This document shows, in pieces, positions 1 to 11,300 of a stretch of 64,000 bases of DNA (its first letter is position 1; every line of letters begins with the position of its first letter). The stretch spans positions 15,558,450 through 15,622,449 of the forward strand of contig OZ007507.1 of the NCBI GenBank assembly GCA_963931865.1, given 5' to 3'. The DNA is from Axinella damicornis. Taxonomy: Eukaryota > Porifera > Demospongiae > Axinellida > Axinellidae. A program made the position numbers and the translations under genes. Below the pieces are notes generated by a model that was not told the origin of the DNA, searched no databases, and saw only the letters and a list, made by a program, of their open reading frames with translations.

Positions 1-437
1 GGGCATCTTTCCCATGATGGGTATAAATTAGAGGGGTATCTGCCTAAAACAGCCATCAAATGGAATACCAGAAATAAGTGACTGTGCCTGCATTCTATCT
101 GGGAACTTGTGCCGGCATTTATACCACTTCATGCAGCAATGATCCAATTACATGTTCCACATAAAGGCCAGAAAATTAGTCACAAAATGTACAGTTCCAA
201 TACTTGGTGCTGGCCAATAATTGGCTACTTATGCTGGAATGAGTGTGTATTTGCATTTTGCATTATTTGGGGAAGGTGTTCACTCGAGGAATTACATCAT
301 GCTGCAGGCACATGATCAGCTAGTTCACTGGTGGGTGTAGTAAAATTGGAAGCCTGACACCCAACAATCCAACGAGGTTACCACTATTGCTTTCAACATG
401 CAAACACACAAGACATCGAGGTTGTTGCTGTACTCAC
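1..437. other. Left-edge intron of receptor A
   Basis: The receptor A Ig exon ends at a good minus-strand donor at position 438. The next expected exon (FN3, judging from paralogs B and C) is not found between there and the left edge, so this stretch is read as intron. Short open frames here have no family features. Confidence 0.6.
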
Positions 438-3400
438 CAGCAAGAGTGAGGGTTGTGCTCATAGGATTGAGCAGGTCAGTACAGGTGATGACTGTTCCAT
501 TCAACATGGCCTCTGGGGTGGCAGTCACCCTTAGAGTAGATGTAAAGTCAAACAGAGATGGAGTGGGGGTTGGTATGGTAGAGACGAGGGTGGTAGTGAA
601 GATTCCACGCACTGTTGGTATTCCTGCAGGATCATTCCCAAGATATCTAATCTCTGAGTTGAATGCTGGACTGTTCCACTCCAGAATGAAACCTCCTGTC
701 ACAGTGCATGTGAGTGTCACCTCCTCCCCAGGACAGATAGCACTCTGAGCACTGGAGGTCAGTGTCACTACTCCACCTGCATATGGAAAGCACACAGTGA
801 TACTATCACTCATCAAGTCTGCCTACAATGAAGTGCTAACTGTAGAATCATGTATTGCAACAGTGAATGTGTTCAGTGATAAATCAAGTCAAGGAGTGCT
901 GAAGATTACATCCCACCACAAACTATGTCACTTGCAATTACTGGTTTGTGCTTGTGAAGAAAATCACCATAATATGGAACTTAAGTAAGTTGGTTCTTTG
1001 AGCAAACATGTACGTATAATATGTAACTCTTGCAGTTAGTAGCTGAGGGTGTACATAATCATAATTTTTTTGATAAGGGGAAGGGGGTGGAGGGTGAAAA
1101 CAGTCAAAAGAATTCAGGAGGATATTTTGACTCATCCCACTCATAATGGGAAAAAAAACACATGGGGCGAGGAGGGGTGAGGGCGCTGAGCACACACCAT
1201 TCGTATTCACAATCGGGCTTGTATTCAGTGTACTAACAGTTGAAGTCCAGGACATACTGAATGAACATTAAGTGCTGATATGCAAGACGATGATGGATGT
1301 TCCTCATGAATCTACCTCTCTAAAGGCTACAATGGGGATATAGAGCTCACTCATGGACCTGCCTCTTCACTGCATTTTTCGTGTTTGTTTTTTTTATCTG
1401 CTGTGTATGTACACATTTCACGTGTAGATTGATGTCACTTGAGTTGTCACATGACCAAACTGGCTCAGACATGAGTAGCCATGAGACCTTAATCCATCAT
1501 GACAGCAATGAGGAGCAGAGATAAAGTACTGATAGAGAACAACAGCACCAGCAAACAGTAATGCCTAACAGAGCAGCTAACTGAATGAAGATGGCTGCCA
1601 AAAGAGAGAAAGTGAGTCTGTCTAAGAAGCTTTCCCAAAAGACAAAGAGACCACTGTCAGAAGGGAAGCTGACAAGGACAGAGAGCTGAAAGGTGAGTGG
1701 ATATTATGAGTCCTTCCAGGGAATGTGCCACTTCCAGAAGGCAAGTGAGTGTTGTAGTTCCCAGCTGGTGGTTTAATAAACTTGTTATTTGATTCTAAGT
1801 GGATAATTCTTCATTCTAGGGCAAGCAGACTGAGTGAATTATCGACGATTTGTACCTCTTCATTTCTGGGTAAATCTCGTTTCTCACATCATACGCAATG
1901 ACTGCTCCACCTGTCTAAAAGACATTCCGACGAGCCGTTTGCTGTGTCCTTTACATGTTCAGTGTCAGGCTAGAGATGAGGTTGATAAGTTGGAAGCAGT
2001 CATCCATAGTCTTGCAAAAGAACACCCATGGGTGGAGTGCCTTTCATGTTCACCAAAGGGAGGATGGGCACTCCCTTCTGCATTCATCTGTAAGCACATT
2101 AGCTAGATATTTGCTAGTAGATAGTCCTAGATCAGGGGCGGAGATATAGGGGGGGCAGGGAGGGCTTGAGCCCCCCAACTTTCAAAAGCAAGGGGGCTGA
2201 GCCCCCCCAAAACAACAGACTGGATGCTACTATCCCACGAGATCTAGCACTAACTTACAGCTATGTCACCTCGTTTCTTGGGGGCTGGCGTCTCTAACTT
2301 GCAGTGCAAAGCATGAAGGTGCCACGAGAGCCCATTCTGATAACTGAAAAATGAAGGCGAAAAAAATTTCCGCGCTTTGCGCGGACTGATCAGCACTACA
2401 CGCCTCTATGCACTGCCTTCAGCAGCGTACAATTGTGCTATTAGCCCCCCCCCCCCCCACTTTTTGGTAGCTGTCTCCGCCCCTGTAGATCCTTCAGTAC
2501 ACCTGGCTCTGATGCCATTGAAACTGCCGGTTTCTACTGTCAGGCTGACAATTCAGTCAATCATAGCTACTGAAATGAGAGGTTGAGTTCCCTGGGGAAA
2601 AGCCTATTATTCAAACTGGTGAGTGCCCATTCTCCATTCTCGAGTGGCAACATCTCCTACAATAGTGTCAAGACAGGCTTGCAACAATGATGCTCTCATA
2701 TGAAACTCTCCCAATTCTTTTGTGAAAGTGTAATGACAACACATGCAACTAGTCTCAGGTCATACTGGCCCGTAGGAAGCTATTTTGGGGATTGGTACTG
2801 CCCTGTTTACGTTACAAGTGCACGGTAATTTTCCTAATCATAACTTACTGAAGGTGAGATTATGGTACAGGAACTATATACTGCTACGAAATAGCTCACC
2901 TGAGAAAGGGAAGAGGAGTGCTTGCAGGAACAACACGTAAAAGCAGTAGAAAACCTGGATGTGAAGAAGCTAGGCTTAATAATACATGCTCAATAACACA
3001 TCATACCCAGAAAAGCAGGATTAACTACAGTACGTTGTGACATATTAGTGATTCTGGAAGTCCATAATTTCTGTAACCTAAAATTAGAGGAGGATCCTGG
3101 GGCTATTAGTGTCAGACTGTGTCAAGTAAAAGCTTGCAACCAAGGTTAGCTACAGTTGGCTTCACAGGTACAGTGGCGGATTTAGGAATTTGGAAAGGGG
3201 GGTTCACTGCCGAAGGTAGTGAGTGAACAGAGGCGCGAAGCGCTGATTTGTTTTCGCGAAGCGCGGAAAATTTATTTCACGGTCATTTTTCAGTTGCCTG
3301 GATGGGCTGTCGTAGCACCTTCATGCTTTGCACTGCACTGCCACTGCTCTCTGGTTTCCGTGACCGTCTGCATGACTCTTGACGTGGATTAATTCCGTTC

Positions 3401-5193
3401 CAATTAAGTGTACAAAAAAATGTTTAAATGTTTAGCCTACGTACGTAGTATACTAGTACGTACGTACGTAGCTATGTATAATTATATATAGCTAGCTAGC
3501 TACTCTGGCTACTCTACATACATAGACGGTACGGTAGCTATCTAAGTGAGTTGTTTATTAAACCAGCTGGAACTTGGAACTGAATATCTCGAAGCAACTA
3601 GGCCTCAGCCCTGGTTGTTGTTGCTACATGCCACTGCTGCATAATCATTTATGTGCCGCCAAAGGGGGTGCATTTGCACCCCCTAAATCTGCCACTGAGG
3701 TACCAACGGCACAGACACACCCTCCAAAGCACAGAATAATACTAGATAGGCTGCTAATGATATTTATGCCCTACATATACAATAAGAGAGATAACGGCCC
3801 TCGTTGGAGTTTGTACGGACTTGGCACTGTGACTGTCGCGGCACTGTGTGTACTAATTATCTCATGGTCACACATTGCTACGTAAGGGAAATGGGATATC
3901 ACGGAACACCCAAGCCTGAGGGATTCTAGCAACGACAAACTATAGTTCTTGGATACAAGTTACCAACTGTACATAAACACCACCTAGTGCACTAACTTCA
4001 CACCGAATATCACTGCTGTACCGCTGCACAATCGCTATACTACAATTTTATGCTACCCTACTGTGGGTATTCGGAACACGGTATTTCACGATTGCAAAGG
4101 CACAGTAGAGGGCTATAACCGATATGCTGGTAGATCATCGTTGCGGTCGATTCACACATTTCTGAGTGCGCTTACGTACAGTTCTACAAAAACAGTCGAC
4201 GCCGCCTGGACAGTCAGAATTTTGGCAGTTCCTTGGAGCATCCAGCTGTTGGCAACATCTATTCCAGACAGGAGAAGACTTGACTCAACCAAAATAGTGG
4301 GTGTTCCGAAATATATTCCCTTATTCCAAAATTGCTTAACTAGTTGCATTTGGGTGGGACAGCATACGCTCAGTTGACCAGATGCGGAATTGGACTGGCT
4401 CACTAGGCTTGAGCCTGGGAGTTCTATAAAGCTAGGCCTAGCCTCGTACCCAGGCCCTCACGTGGAACGCGTAAGAGGGCCTGGTGACACTTGGCAAAAT
4501 TCCTGTATGTGTACAGTCAGCATAACTGCGTAATCGATTACATTCCTTACTTGGATGCATTCGAAATCACGCAGAAGGTACCTTTTGGTGATGGCTAAGT
4601 AGAACGTCCTTGCCAAGGAGCGACCAGAGGTGAGTTTTGAAGGCTAGAACAGCGGTTTTATCAAACGGCTACACTTTTCACGGGATAAAGAATGTAATTA
4701 CTACGCAGTAATTGGAAATGGACGAACGTGATTCGCCTACCCGAAATCAAGACTGCTGAGCTCAGCACATACGGGAATTTTGCCAAGTGTCACCAGGCCC
4801 ACTTCCGCGTTTCGTGTGTGGGCCTGGGAACAAGGCTAATATAGGCCCACAGTCCAGCACTCTAGCCACTTTGTCAGCACTAGATGTGACGTCACACAAG
4901 GCATAACAAGACCGGGCCCTATACCACTAGTTCTGAGGACAACTGGGGGGGTTAGGTGGGTGTGTTTTACAGTTCTTTTGCTGAATGTAAAGGGTAGAGA
5001 AGTCCTAACAGGTGCTTCTACGCATAATTATAATGTATGCCCGCCAGCTGGTGCCTTATATCTAGCTAGCTAGCTACACTTCGAAACAGCACCTGCGTAA
5101 ACAAATAGCTAGCTATAGGCTTCCGAGGTGGTTGTGCCAGGCTAACTACAGTCACAGGCATGATGCCAGTGTGATTGCAGTTTCACTCACCAT
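438..5193 (-). CDS. Receptor A, 5' part: Ig-domain receptor (partial)
   Basis: This is a cell-surface receptor cut by the left edge of the window. Exon 1 ends with the start codon itself (ATG at 5191-5193, then a GTGAGT donor), with an in-frame upstream TGA. Exon 2 (2900-2954) gives a hydrophobic signal peptide, VFYCFYVLFLQALLFPFSG. Exon 3 (438-776, phase 1-1, 113 codons) is an Ig-like domain with CPGEEVTLTC, a LEW tryptophan and a second core Cys in GTVITC. The exon plan and sequence match receptors B and C, so FN3, Sushi, membrane and tail exons are expected beyond the edge. Intron 1 contains two hAT-like miniature elements and a fold-back element. The ligand is unknown. Family membership is well supported; completeness cannot be judged. 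Confidence 0.8.
2133..2485. mobile_element. hAT-like miniature element with 5-bp target duplication
   Basis: Terminal inverted repeats CAGGGGCGGAGA at both ends are flanked by a perfect 5-bp duplication TAGAT (2128-2132 and 2486-2490). The interior holds a run of 14 C and no coding region. Its interior aligns, in reverse orientation, with the element at 3171-3697 (shared block around the ctttgcactgca and gcgctttgcgc motifs). CAGGGGCGGA ends with 5-bp duplications fit the hAT5 type of non-autonomous element; that placement is inference. Confidence 0.75.
3171..3697. mobile_element. hAT-like miniature element with 5-bp target duplication
   Basis: It begins CAGTGGCGGATTTAG and ends CTAAATCTGCCACTG, with the 5-bp duplication AGGTA at 3166-3170 and 3698-3702. 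It is related to the element at 2133-2485 but inserted in the opposite orientation. It lies in intron 1 of receptor A. An apparent open frame at 3574-3885 is not family-like. Confidence 0.75.
3888..4325. repeat. Inverted-repeat element, class unknown
   Basis: The segment opens with GGGATATCACGGAACACCC and closes with the approximate reverse complement GGGTGTTCCGAAATATATTCCC. A third related GGAACAC motif lies inside. Size and structure suggest a miniature element, but no target duplication was identified. It is within receptor A intron 1. Confidence 0.4.
4439..4838. mobile_element. Fold-back element, TAGCCTCG...CGAGGCTA-type ends
   Basis: The ends are TAGCCTCGTACCCAGGCC and GGCCTGGGAACAAGGCTA, inverted to each other, about 400 bp apart. 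The same end motif recurs at 14188-14239, 18695-18806, 41167-41739 and 53466-53524, which defines a family in this genome. The interior is non-coding, with ACGCAGTAAT/ATTACTGCGT-like inverted pieces. Confidence 0.6.
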
Positions 5194-5329
5194 TGATACT
5201 GTTTTTCAATTCGGCCAACTGCAGATTCTTTCATAGCATGGCAGGGTGCCGGTCGGCGCTCATAACTTGCAAAACAGTCCTGCGATATAATTATAACCTT
5301 AACTGAGCCACACCCACTGGATTACTTTA

Positions 5330-6290
5330 TTAAATTTTAATGACATATAAAGGGCCTATTAGTCAGGAAGATATGAATAGCTGCTGATGAAGAGTTACAG
5401 AATGAAGGGCTCGGGAAAGAAAGCCATGGTTTATAGTGTGGGCTAACAGTGACAACAGATGGAGATCCTTGCTGCAGCTGGACATAATAAAAATAAATTT
5501 GTCAGTGTCAGACTTGTGGACAAATGATGGTAGTGATCTAGAGCAGTGGTGGAATAGTTTTTCTCTGCTGAGCAATGGGAAGTTTATTAAGAAATGTTGT
5601 TCATCTTCTAATACTCCACAGAGGTCGCATTGTCTCTCCTCCACCGGGGTTGGAGTTGGGACAGTGTAGCGGCCAGTCTCGATTTTCAGGCCATGAGCAC
5701 TACATCTGAAACGTGCGAGAGGGACTCTGAGGTATGGAGGTAGGTTGAGGTAGGGCTCATATTCCAAGGTGTTTTTAAAGAGCCTGTATGTTCTTAGCTT
5801 GTTTGATGCCATCAGTGACCCATTCCATTTCTGCAAATATTGGTCATACAGTCTTTGACGGAGATTGCTGAGCAGCTCTGTAGGATCGACTCCTAAATGG
5901 TTGGGCCATGCATAGGAGAAACCTGTTTCATTTAATATTCCCTGGATCTCTCTTAAGTTAATAAGTTAACCAGGTGTTGGATGGATCATCAGATATCAAT
6001 TCGTAGACCTCTCCCAAGAGGGGACTAATATTTTGGGAGGTGGAGATTCTTACCCAATATTTTAGGAGGGCAATTTTGTACCTGATGGATAGGGGTACCC
6101 TACCAATTTCGCCATAGGCGGCAATATTTGTGGCAGATGTGGGCAAGCCAAGAGCGAACTTGCAGAATCTCCTATGTATCACTTCCGTTTCTTTTGCACT
6201 GGAGGGAGACCAAACTTCACATGCATACTCTGCAATTGGTCTTACTAGCGTATCAAAATTACTAATCGTCGCAGGAAGGGTGACATCATG
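5330..6290 (-). pseudogene. Non-LTR retrotransposon (LINE) 3' relic
   Basis: Minus-strand frames at 6182-5958 and 5836-5363 read as the part downstream of a reverse transcriptase: HRRFCKFALGLP, GRVPL and KYWVRIS, then LRTYRLFK, FRCSAHGLKIETGR and a CxxC...HFL zinc-knuckle-like segment (RQCDLCGVLEDEQHFL). The two parts are separated by a frameshift near 5965; the frame between them (NLREIQGILNETGFSYAW) continues the protein. The 5' portion with the polymerase is missing, as is usual for a 5'-truncated LINE. It lies just upstream of exon 1 of receptor A. It is dead. Confidence 0.75.
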
Positions 6291-6422
6291 AGTTCAGCAT
6301 TCATGCATGAAAGTTAGCTATGGCTGAGAATGACATCTGCAGGTAGCCTCGTTCGATCCCAGTCCATCGCCCAGCTTTTAATTCGTCGCCTATTTTTGTT
6401 CGCGCGTGAACTTAATCTGCAG

Positions 6423-6482
6423 TAGTCTCGGTACCAGACTATTCGCGCACGGCCGAGCGTGAATAGTCGGGTACCGAGACTA
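6423..6482. repeat. Short fold-back hairpin
   Basis: TAGTCTCGGTACC at the left pairs with GGTACCGAGACTA at the right, and the interior CTATTCGCGC/GCGTGAATAG also pairs. The whole makes a near-complete 60-bp hairpin. It is either a small fold-back element or a remnant of one. Confidence 0.6.
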
Positions 6483-8317
6483 AATCTGCAGGTACGTAAG
6501 GTGGTGACTGGATTTCATGGGATACGAAGTGGTTATTTGGATTAGAGTATACATGTATTAGTGGCAGAGCTAGATGAGCGCGCGTTTCCGGCCGGTACCT
6601 ATCTATACCTAAAATATGACTGTACTTCCTGCCGGATCAATATCAATGTCATACATAGGATATGAGGTTCCCTCAGCCTAATATACCTAACCCATCGCCT
6701 TACTTCCTGCTGGACCAATAAGCACTTCATAATCATAGCTGGCTACCACTTCCATTGGCTACATCAGAATCAGGACGATCAGATGCAAAAATTGGATGTT
6801 GTTTTTGTGTCTGTGCTTGCTTAGACTCAATTGCTTATCTCAAGACTTGTGTGTAAGTTAGATACCAATTATTGTAGTTAGAGGAGGCTAAATATAAGTG
6901 ATGTTACATGTATGGTAGGACTTGATGTATCATGTCTGTGAAATCCAGTTTGAATGGAGGTGATCACACCCACTTGGAAAACTCCCTTGTGCTCATTCTG
7001 TTCTGGGTCCAGGGTTTCTTTTTGCTGATGCACAAGACAAAACCTGCAAGGCCAACACCTCTTTCAGTTTTGCAATATCCTGAGGATTATTCCCATGGGT
7101 GGTCACTGCTAATTAGCACTTTACTAATACTACTAAATCACAAATCCATGGTGGATCTTTTGGGGCTTAACTCTCATTCTTTATTTACTGTGCTGCAGGT
7201 TTTGCAAATCATATCAATGAGGTAGAGTTCTGCTATACAGGTACACACTGCATGAGTGGGGCCTTTGACAGTATTGAATTATGCATGCATGGAGCTGCAG
7301 TACATAGTTATAGCTGTGGCACTGAGCCAAGCAATTCATTGAGAATGTCTATTTCACAATCATTGAGATGTGCAACTTTTTTTCTGTGAAGGTACAAGTT
7401 TAGCGTCACTGCAAGACTGGAATAATGATGATCTTGTCCATAATTTCCTCTTCATCTTCGTCCGTAATATTGTCTCATACATGCACAGTCAAACGGTTGC
7501 ATGCTGCCATGTAAAGTGTATAGACAAGATAATAGCATTCACAATGTTACGTTCTTTGGGTATAGACCTGTATACAAAGATAACATGCATAATAAGTAAT
7601 TTTCTGTATACTCACAGCATGTAGTCATCTGCAATCTACGCATCTTTGATCTGACCATGAACCAGGGATTTCAGACCATACTTGACTAATGCAACCAGGC
7701 TGGATCCCAGAAGTTAATCTTGCATTTACAGATTGAAGCTATACATCTTTGCTTGGGGTGCTGGAAACCGACATGGATCATTGGACTATTCCACTAGAAT
7801 GGAATGCTGGAAGGGAATACAACATGTACTGGAAAATAATTTCTCAGGATGCTCGTTTTTCAGTTGGGTACTTTCTTGTCTGCTAATTAATGACTGTCTG
7901 TTTCAGTTCTGTTCTCTGTGGCCAGTATCTCAATATATACTGTAACAGCCTCATTACATTACTCAATGCTGTCTGGTTAGCTATATCATATCCAGCATGA
8001 CAAGTTTCTGATGGAGAAGTTCACAGACGCATTTCAGAAACACATACAATGTTACTCCTTCTTTTGCATAGGCCAACAAGTTCACCCTACACTATCCTGG
8101 TCTGGTTTGATTCTCGTTCATAAACTTTACACGTGAGCTTGCAGTGCATGTTGATGGTTTATAATTGCAAACTGCAGGCACACTTTTCATAAACTTCTCT
8201 TCCAGTTTTCCATTTCAGTGGAACAGTATATATCGATTCACAACGGCCACTTGACATAGCATCAGTGTTTATCTCTATTAAATTACTGTAAGCAACAATC
8301 ATTATCAAGTTTCTCAC
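6483..8317. other. Intergenic spacer between receptor A and the 3' end of receptor B
   Basis: No supported gene was found. Part of it (about 7,250-8,000) is recognisably similar to 14,590-15,060 upstream of receptor B; shared words include cctttgacagt, atgcatgca and gaatggaatgctggaag. This marks a duplicated upstream unit. Open frames at 6932-7225, 7370-7624 and 7733-7945 are not conserved as frames between the two copies. Confidence 0.55.
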
Positions 8318-11300
8318 TTATGTTGTAGGGTCAAAGAAAGAGCCAGGTTTGGGTGGCCTGGGAGGGCGATCCTTTGGAATAGTTCTCAAATATCCCTTGG
8401 GAGGAAGGGGAGGAGTAGCTGGGTCGGGTCTACAGGAAGTAAAATTCAATATCGCTGTTAATTCTTCCTTTGCTATATCAATTTTGATGAAAATAATCCT
8501 TAGCATGCATGTTTAGTGTTGGTAGTATATATTTATTCGCTTCCAGCAGTTTCATAGGTTAATGCCAGCTAGGTATACCAAATGACTTAGTCACCTCTGA
8601 ACAGGTGATGTTGCAGCTTAGCAGTCCAGGTTAATGATTTCTGTGGTTATTATTACTGGGATCATTCTCTGGGCACTGAACTTCAAGCACGGAAACTCTT
8701 GAACTATACGCAATTGTGTAAGACTTCATTACTGCTCTAGATCTTGGACGATGACAGTAGTTTGATTTACACTCTGCAAACTCCATACCCACACCACACC
8801 ATACTATCTAGTGGCCAGGTACCCAGACACACACACAAAAAAAACTGTGGAAAACGGCCGGAGTTAGCAGTCTTGATTTTGGGTAGACCAATCACATTCA
8901 TCAATCGCTAATGGCAAAGACTTTTCACTAAGCCTTCACTAGCAGCTAGTACATTCCATGAAAGCATTCGGCAAAGAATGTAATCATTTACGCAGCTACT
9001 ATGCTGACTCAGCATGCACATATGGCAAAACCTGCCAAGTCTATAAGACCCTTATAGCTACATAAAATCAGTGCTATAGTGTAGATTGCCCTAGTTCGCA
9101 CGCAGAAATGTATGCAAATTAATTATACGCCTATGCCAATGCATTCTGCAGGAATTAATAGATAGGTAAACTATAAACTGTGACCACTCACTGATCTCCA
9201 CTCTGCTGGTGTACATTGGGAGGACGATGTGGTGTTAGAGCAGCACCCTCCTGAGGTGGGAGCAGTGGAGTGATGTTCCAGTGAGGTTCCCCACTTTCAG
9301 AAACCTTGGGGAGTGGGGGGAAGAGTTCATCTTCCAGGAATAGCTTTGGAGGGATGGGAGGAGGGAGGTCATTATCATTAGTGTCCGGCAGACTTGAAGG
9401 AAGAGATTTCACCTCCATACTGGTGGAGAGAGGACCTAGAGAGTTGCAGGAGTGAAAAGATGCATTACACATATATTCTCCAAGATGGAGGCTGGCCCAT
9501 ATACAGCCAAATGTGCAATACCTGTGTTACAGGGTGTGGCAATGTCCAGTAGTGCGAGAACAGGTACAATGTACTGTAGGTAGCCCTTGTCTTTAGACAG
9601 GCAGATGAATGTAATATTGTGGCAGAATACACTGCATGGCAAGTCCCCAACACCACAGTTATTTCAACTACAAATGTATACAGTACTGGCACATCAGGAG
9701 ACATTTTATCTCACTTGGCACAGTTATCATATCTGGCTGCATTTCCTAACAAAGAATGTGTTGAAGCAATGTGGTATTTCACATGAATGTACTCATATAC
9801 CTGAGGTTACAAAGCTGGTGTGTTCATATGCAACATTGCTCTCTGTTCTCATTTCTTCCTCGTGTGGTTCCGTGCATGAAAGTCCAGCATCCACTGGACC
9901 CTGGAAACCTGGTGTTGCCGTAACTGGACCATAGCAGACATTCTGCTGTAGCTCTATCTCTTGTTTTTCTACAAGGGAGAATAGATGCTTCAAGTTTGTA
10001 AGACAGATTTGTTTACAAACAAAAACAACAACAACAACAACAACAACAGCAATGAAGCAAAAGCTGGCAGCTGCATTGGTTGCCTAAATGCATAAGTATC
10101 TTACCAATCTCATTGTCACCAGCTGCAACAGCATGTTCAATTGGACCATATGCAATATTCATCTTCATTTCGACGAGTGCATCACTGCTCGTCTCTGATG
10201 GGACGTCAGTGTACCTTGGACCAGGCTTCACTTCATCATACAATGGACCTGGCTGCTCTGGGAACCCTTGGCTCTTCTTTGTCTTTGTCACTGCATACAC
10301 ACCAACACACCATGCATGTAAACTTCAACCGGGATTTGAGTTCGACCTGAATACAACTCACTAATCTAGCCTCATTCCAAGCCATTCCCGCCTCCAGTAG
10401 TCAATAGAACAATAACCTAGCTGTGTAAATTACTTGAGGTAGCATGCAGCCTGAATGGAGCTCAAAGCTGCATGAAGTTGAAGGTATGTACCTATTATAG
10501 TGCTTGAGCTAAACTACAGCCACTAGAATATAATATTCTTGCTTCGCTTGCTGTCTGATCTTGCTGGTATACGCATGCTGAGTGATTCACAATCCTGCCA
10601 TCAACCTAAGTACATTACCTCATATAGGACTATAGCTACTTGGAGTGAACTGGACGCAACCTTTTACTTCATGGTTTGCTCCTAACAGATGCACTTGGTA
10701 GCAGACTGCAGTTCCCTTGTTCCTATTCAGGCACTACTAATTCCAGGCAATGTATTACCTTGCTTCCCTGAACACCTTTTCAATCCTACGACCACGCCAA
10801 TAACGATGACGGTAACACAGACTAACACCAGTGCACAGCCACCGATCACTGCAACAGGAATCAGCCACGGCTGCACTTGGGGTACTGGAGTAGAACCTGT
10901 GGGGATCCAAGAACAAAAGGCTTAGCCACATTTTAACACAAGCAAATGTTCATGGAACAGTCATTATGTAGGAGTTAATAGTAGACACTGCGTCTTATAT
11001 ACCGGGAAAACAAGTGCATGTATAAAAGGCCACTATATACAACCACACAAAATATGGAGCTCTGCTTTCCTTTGATGTGGTATAAAACATTACCTATTAG
11101 TGGGTAAAGAATGTTATGGTGTGTACATGTATGATTATCATTTTGTTCCTGCTTCAATTTTGAAGTCATGGCAAATTGTAATCAATGTGAAAATTTAATG
11201 CTCTAATGTTAATCCTTACAAAAGACAAAGTGCAGTGGATTCTCACCAGGTCTGGTGGAAGTAGAAATCGGAATGGAAGTAGAACTCAGAGTGGGAATAG

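Noticed and set aside
1591..1690. Short frame MAAKREKVSLSKKLS at the plus strand.
   Set aside because: Stops after 32 codons, no splice partner found; lies in receptor A intron 2.
2961..3100. Looking for an ATG inside or just before the signal-peptide exon 2 of the A/B/C receptors.
   Set aside because: There is no in-frame ATG in the exon; the conserved ATG at the end of exon 1 explains all three genes.
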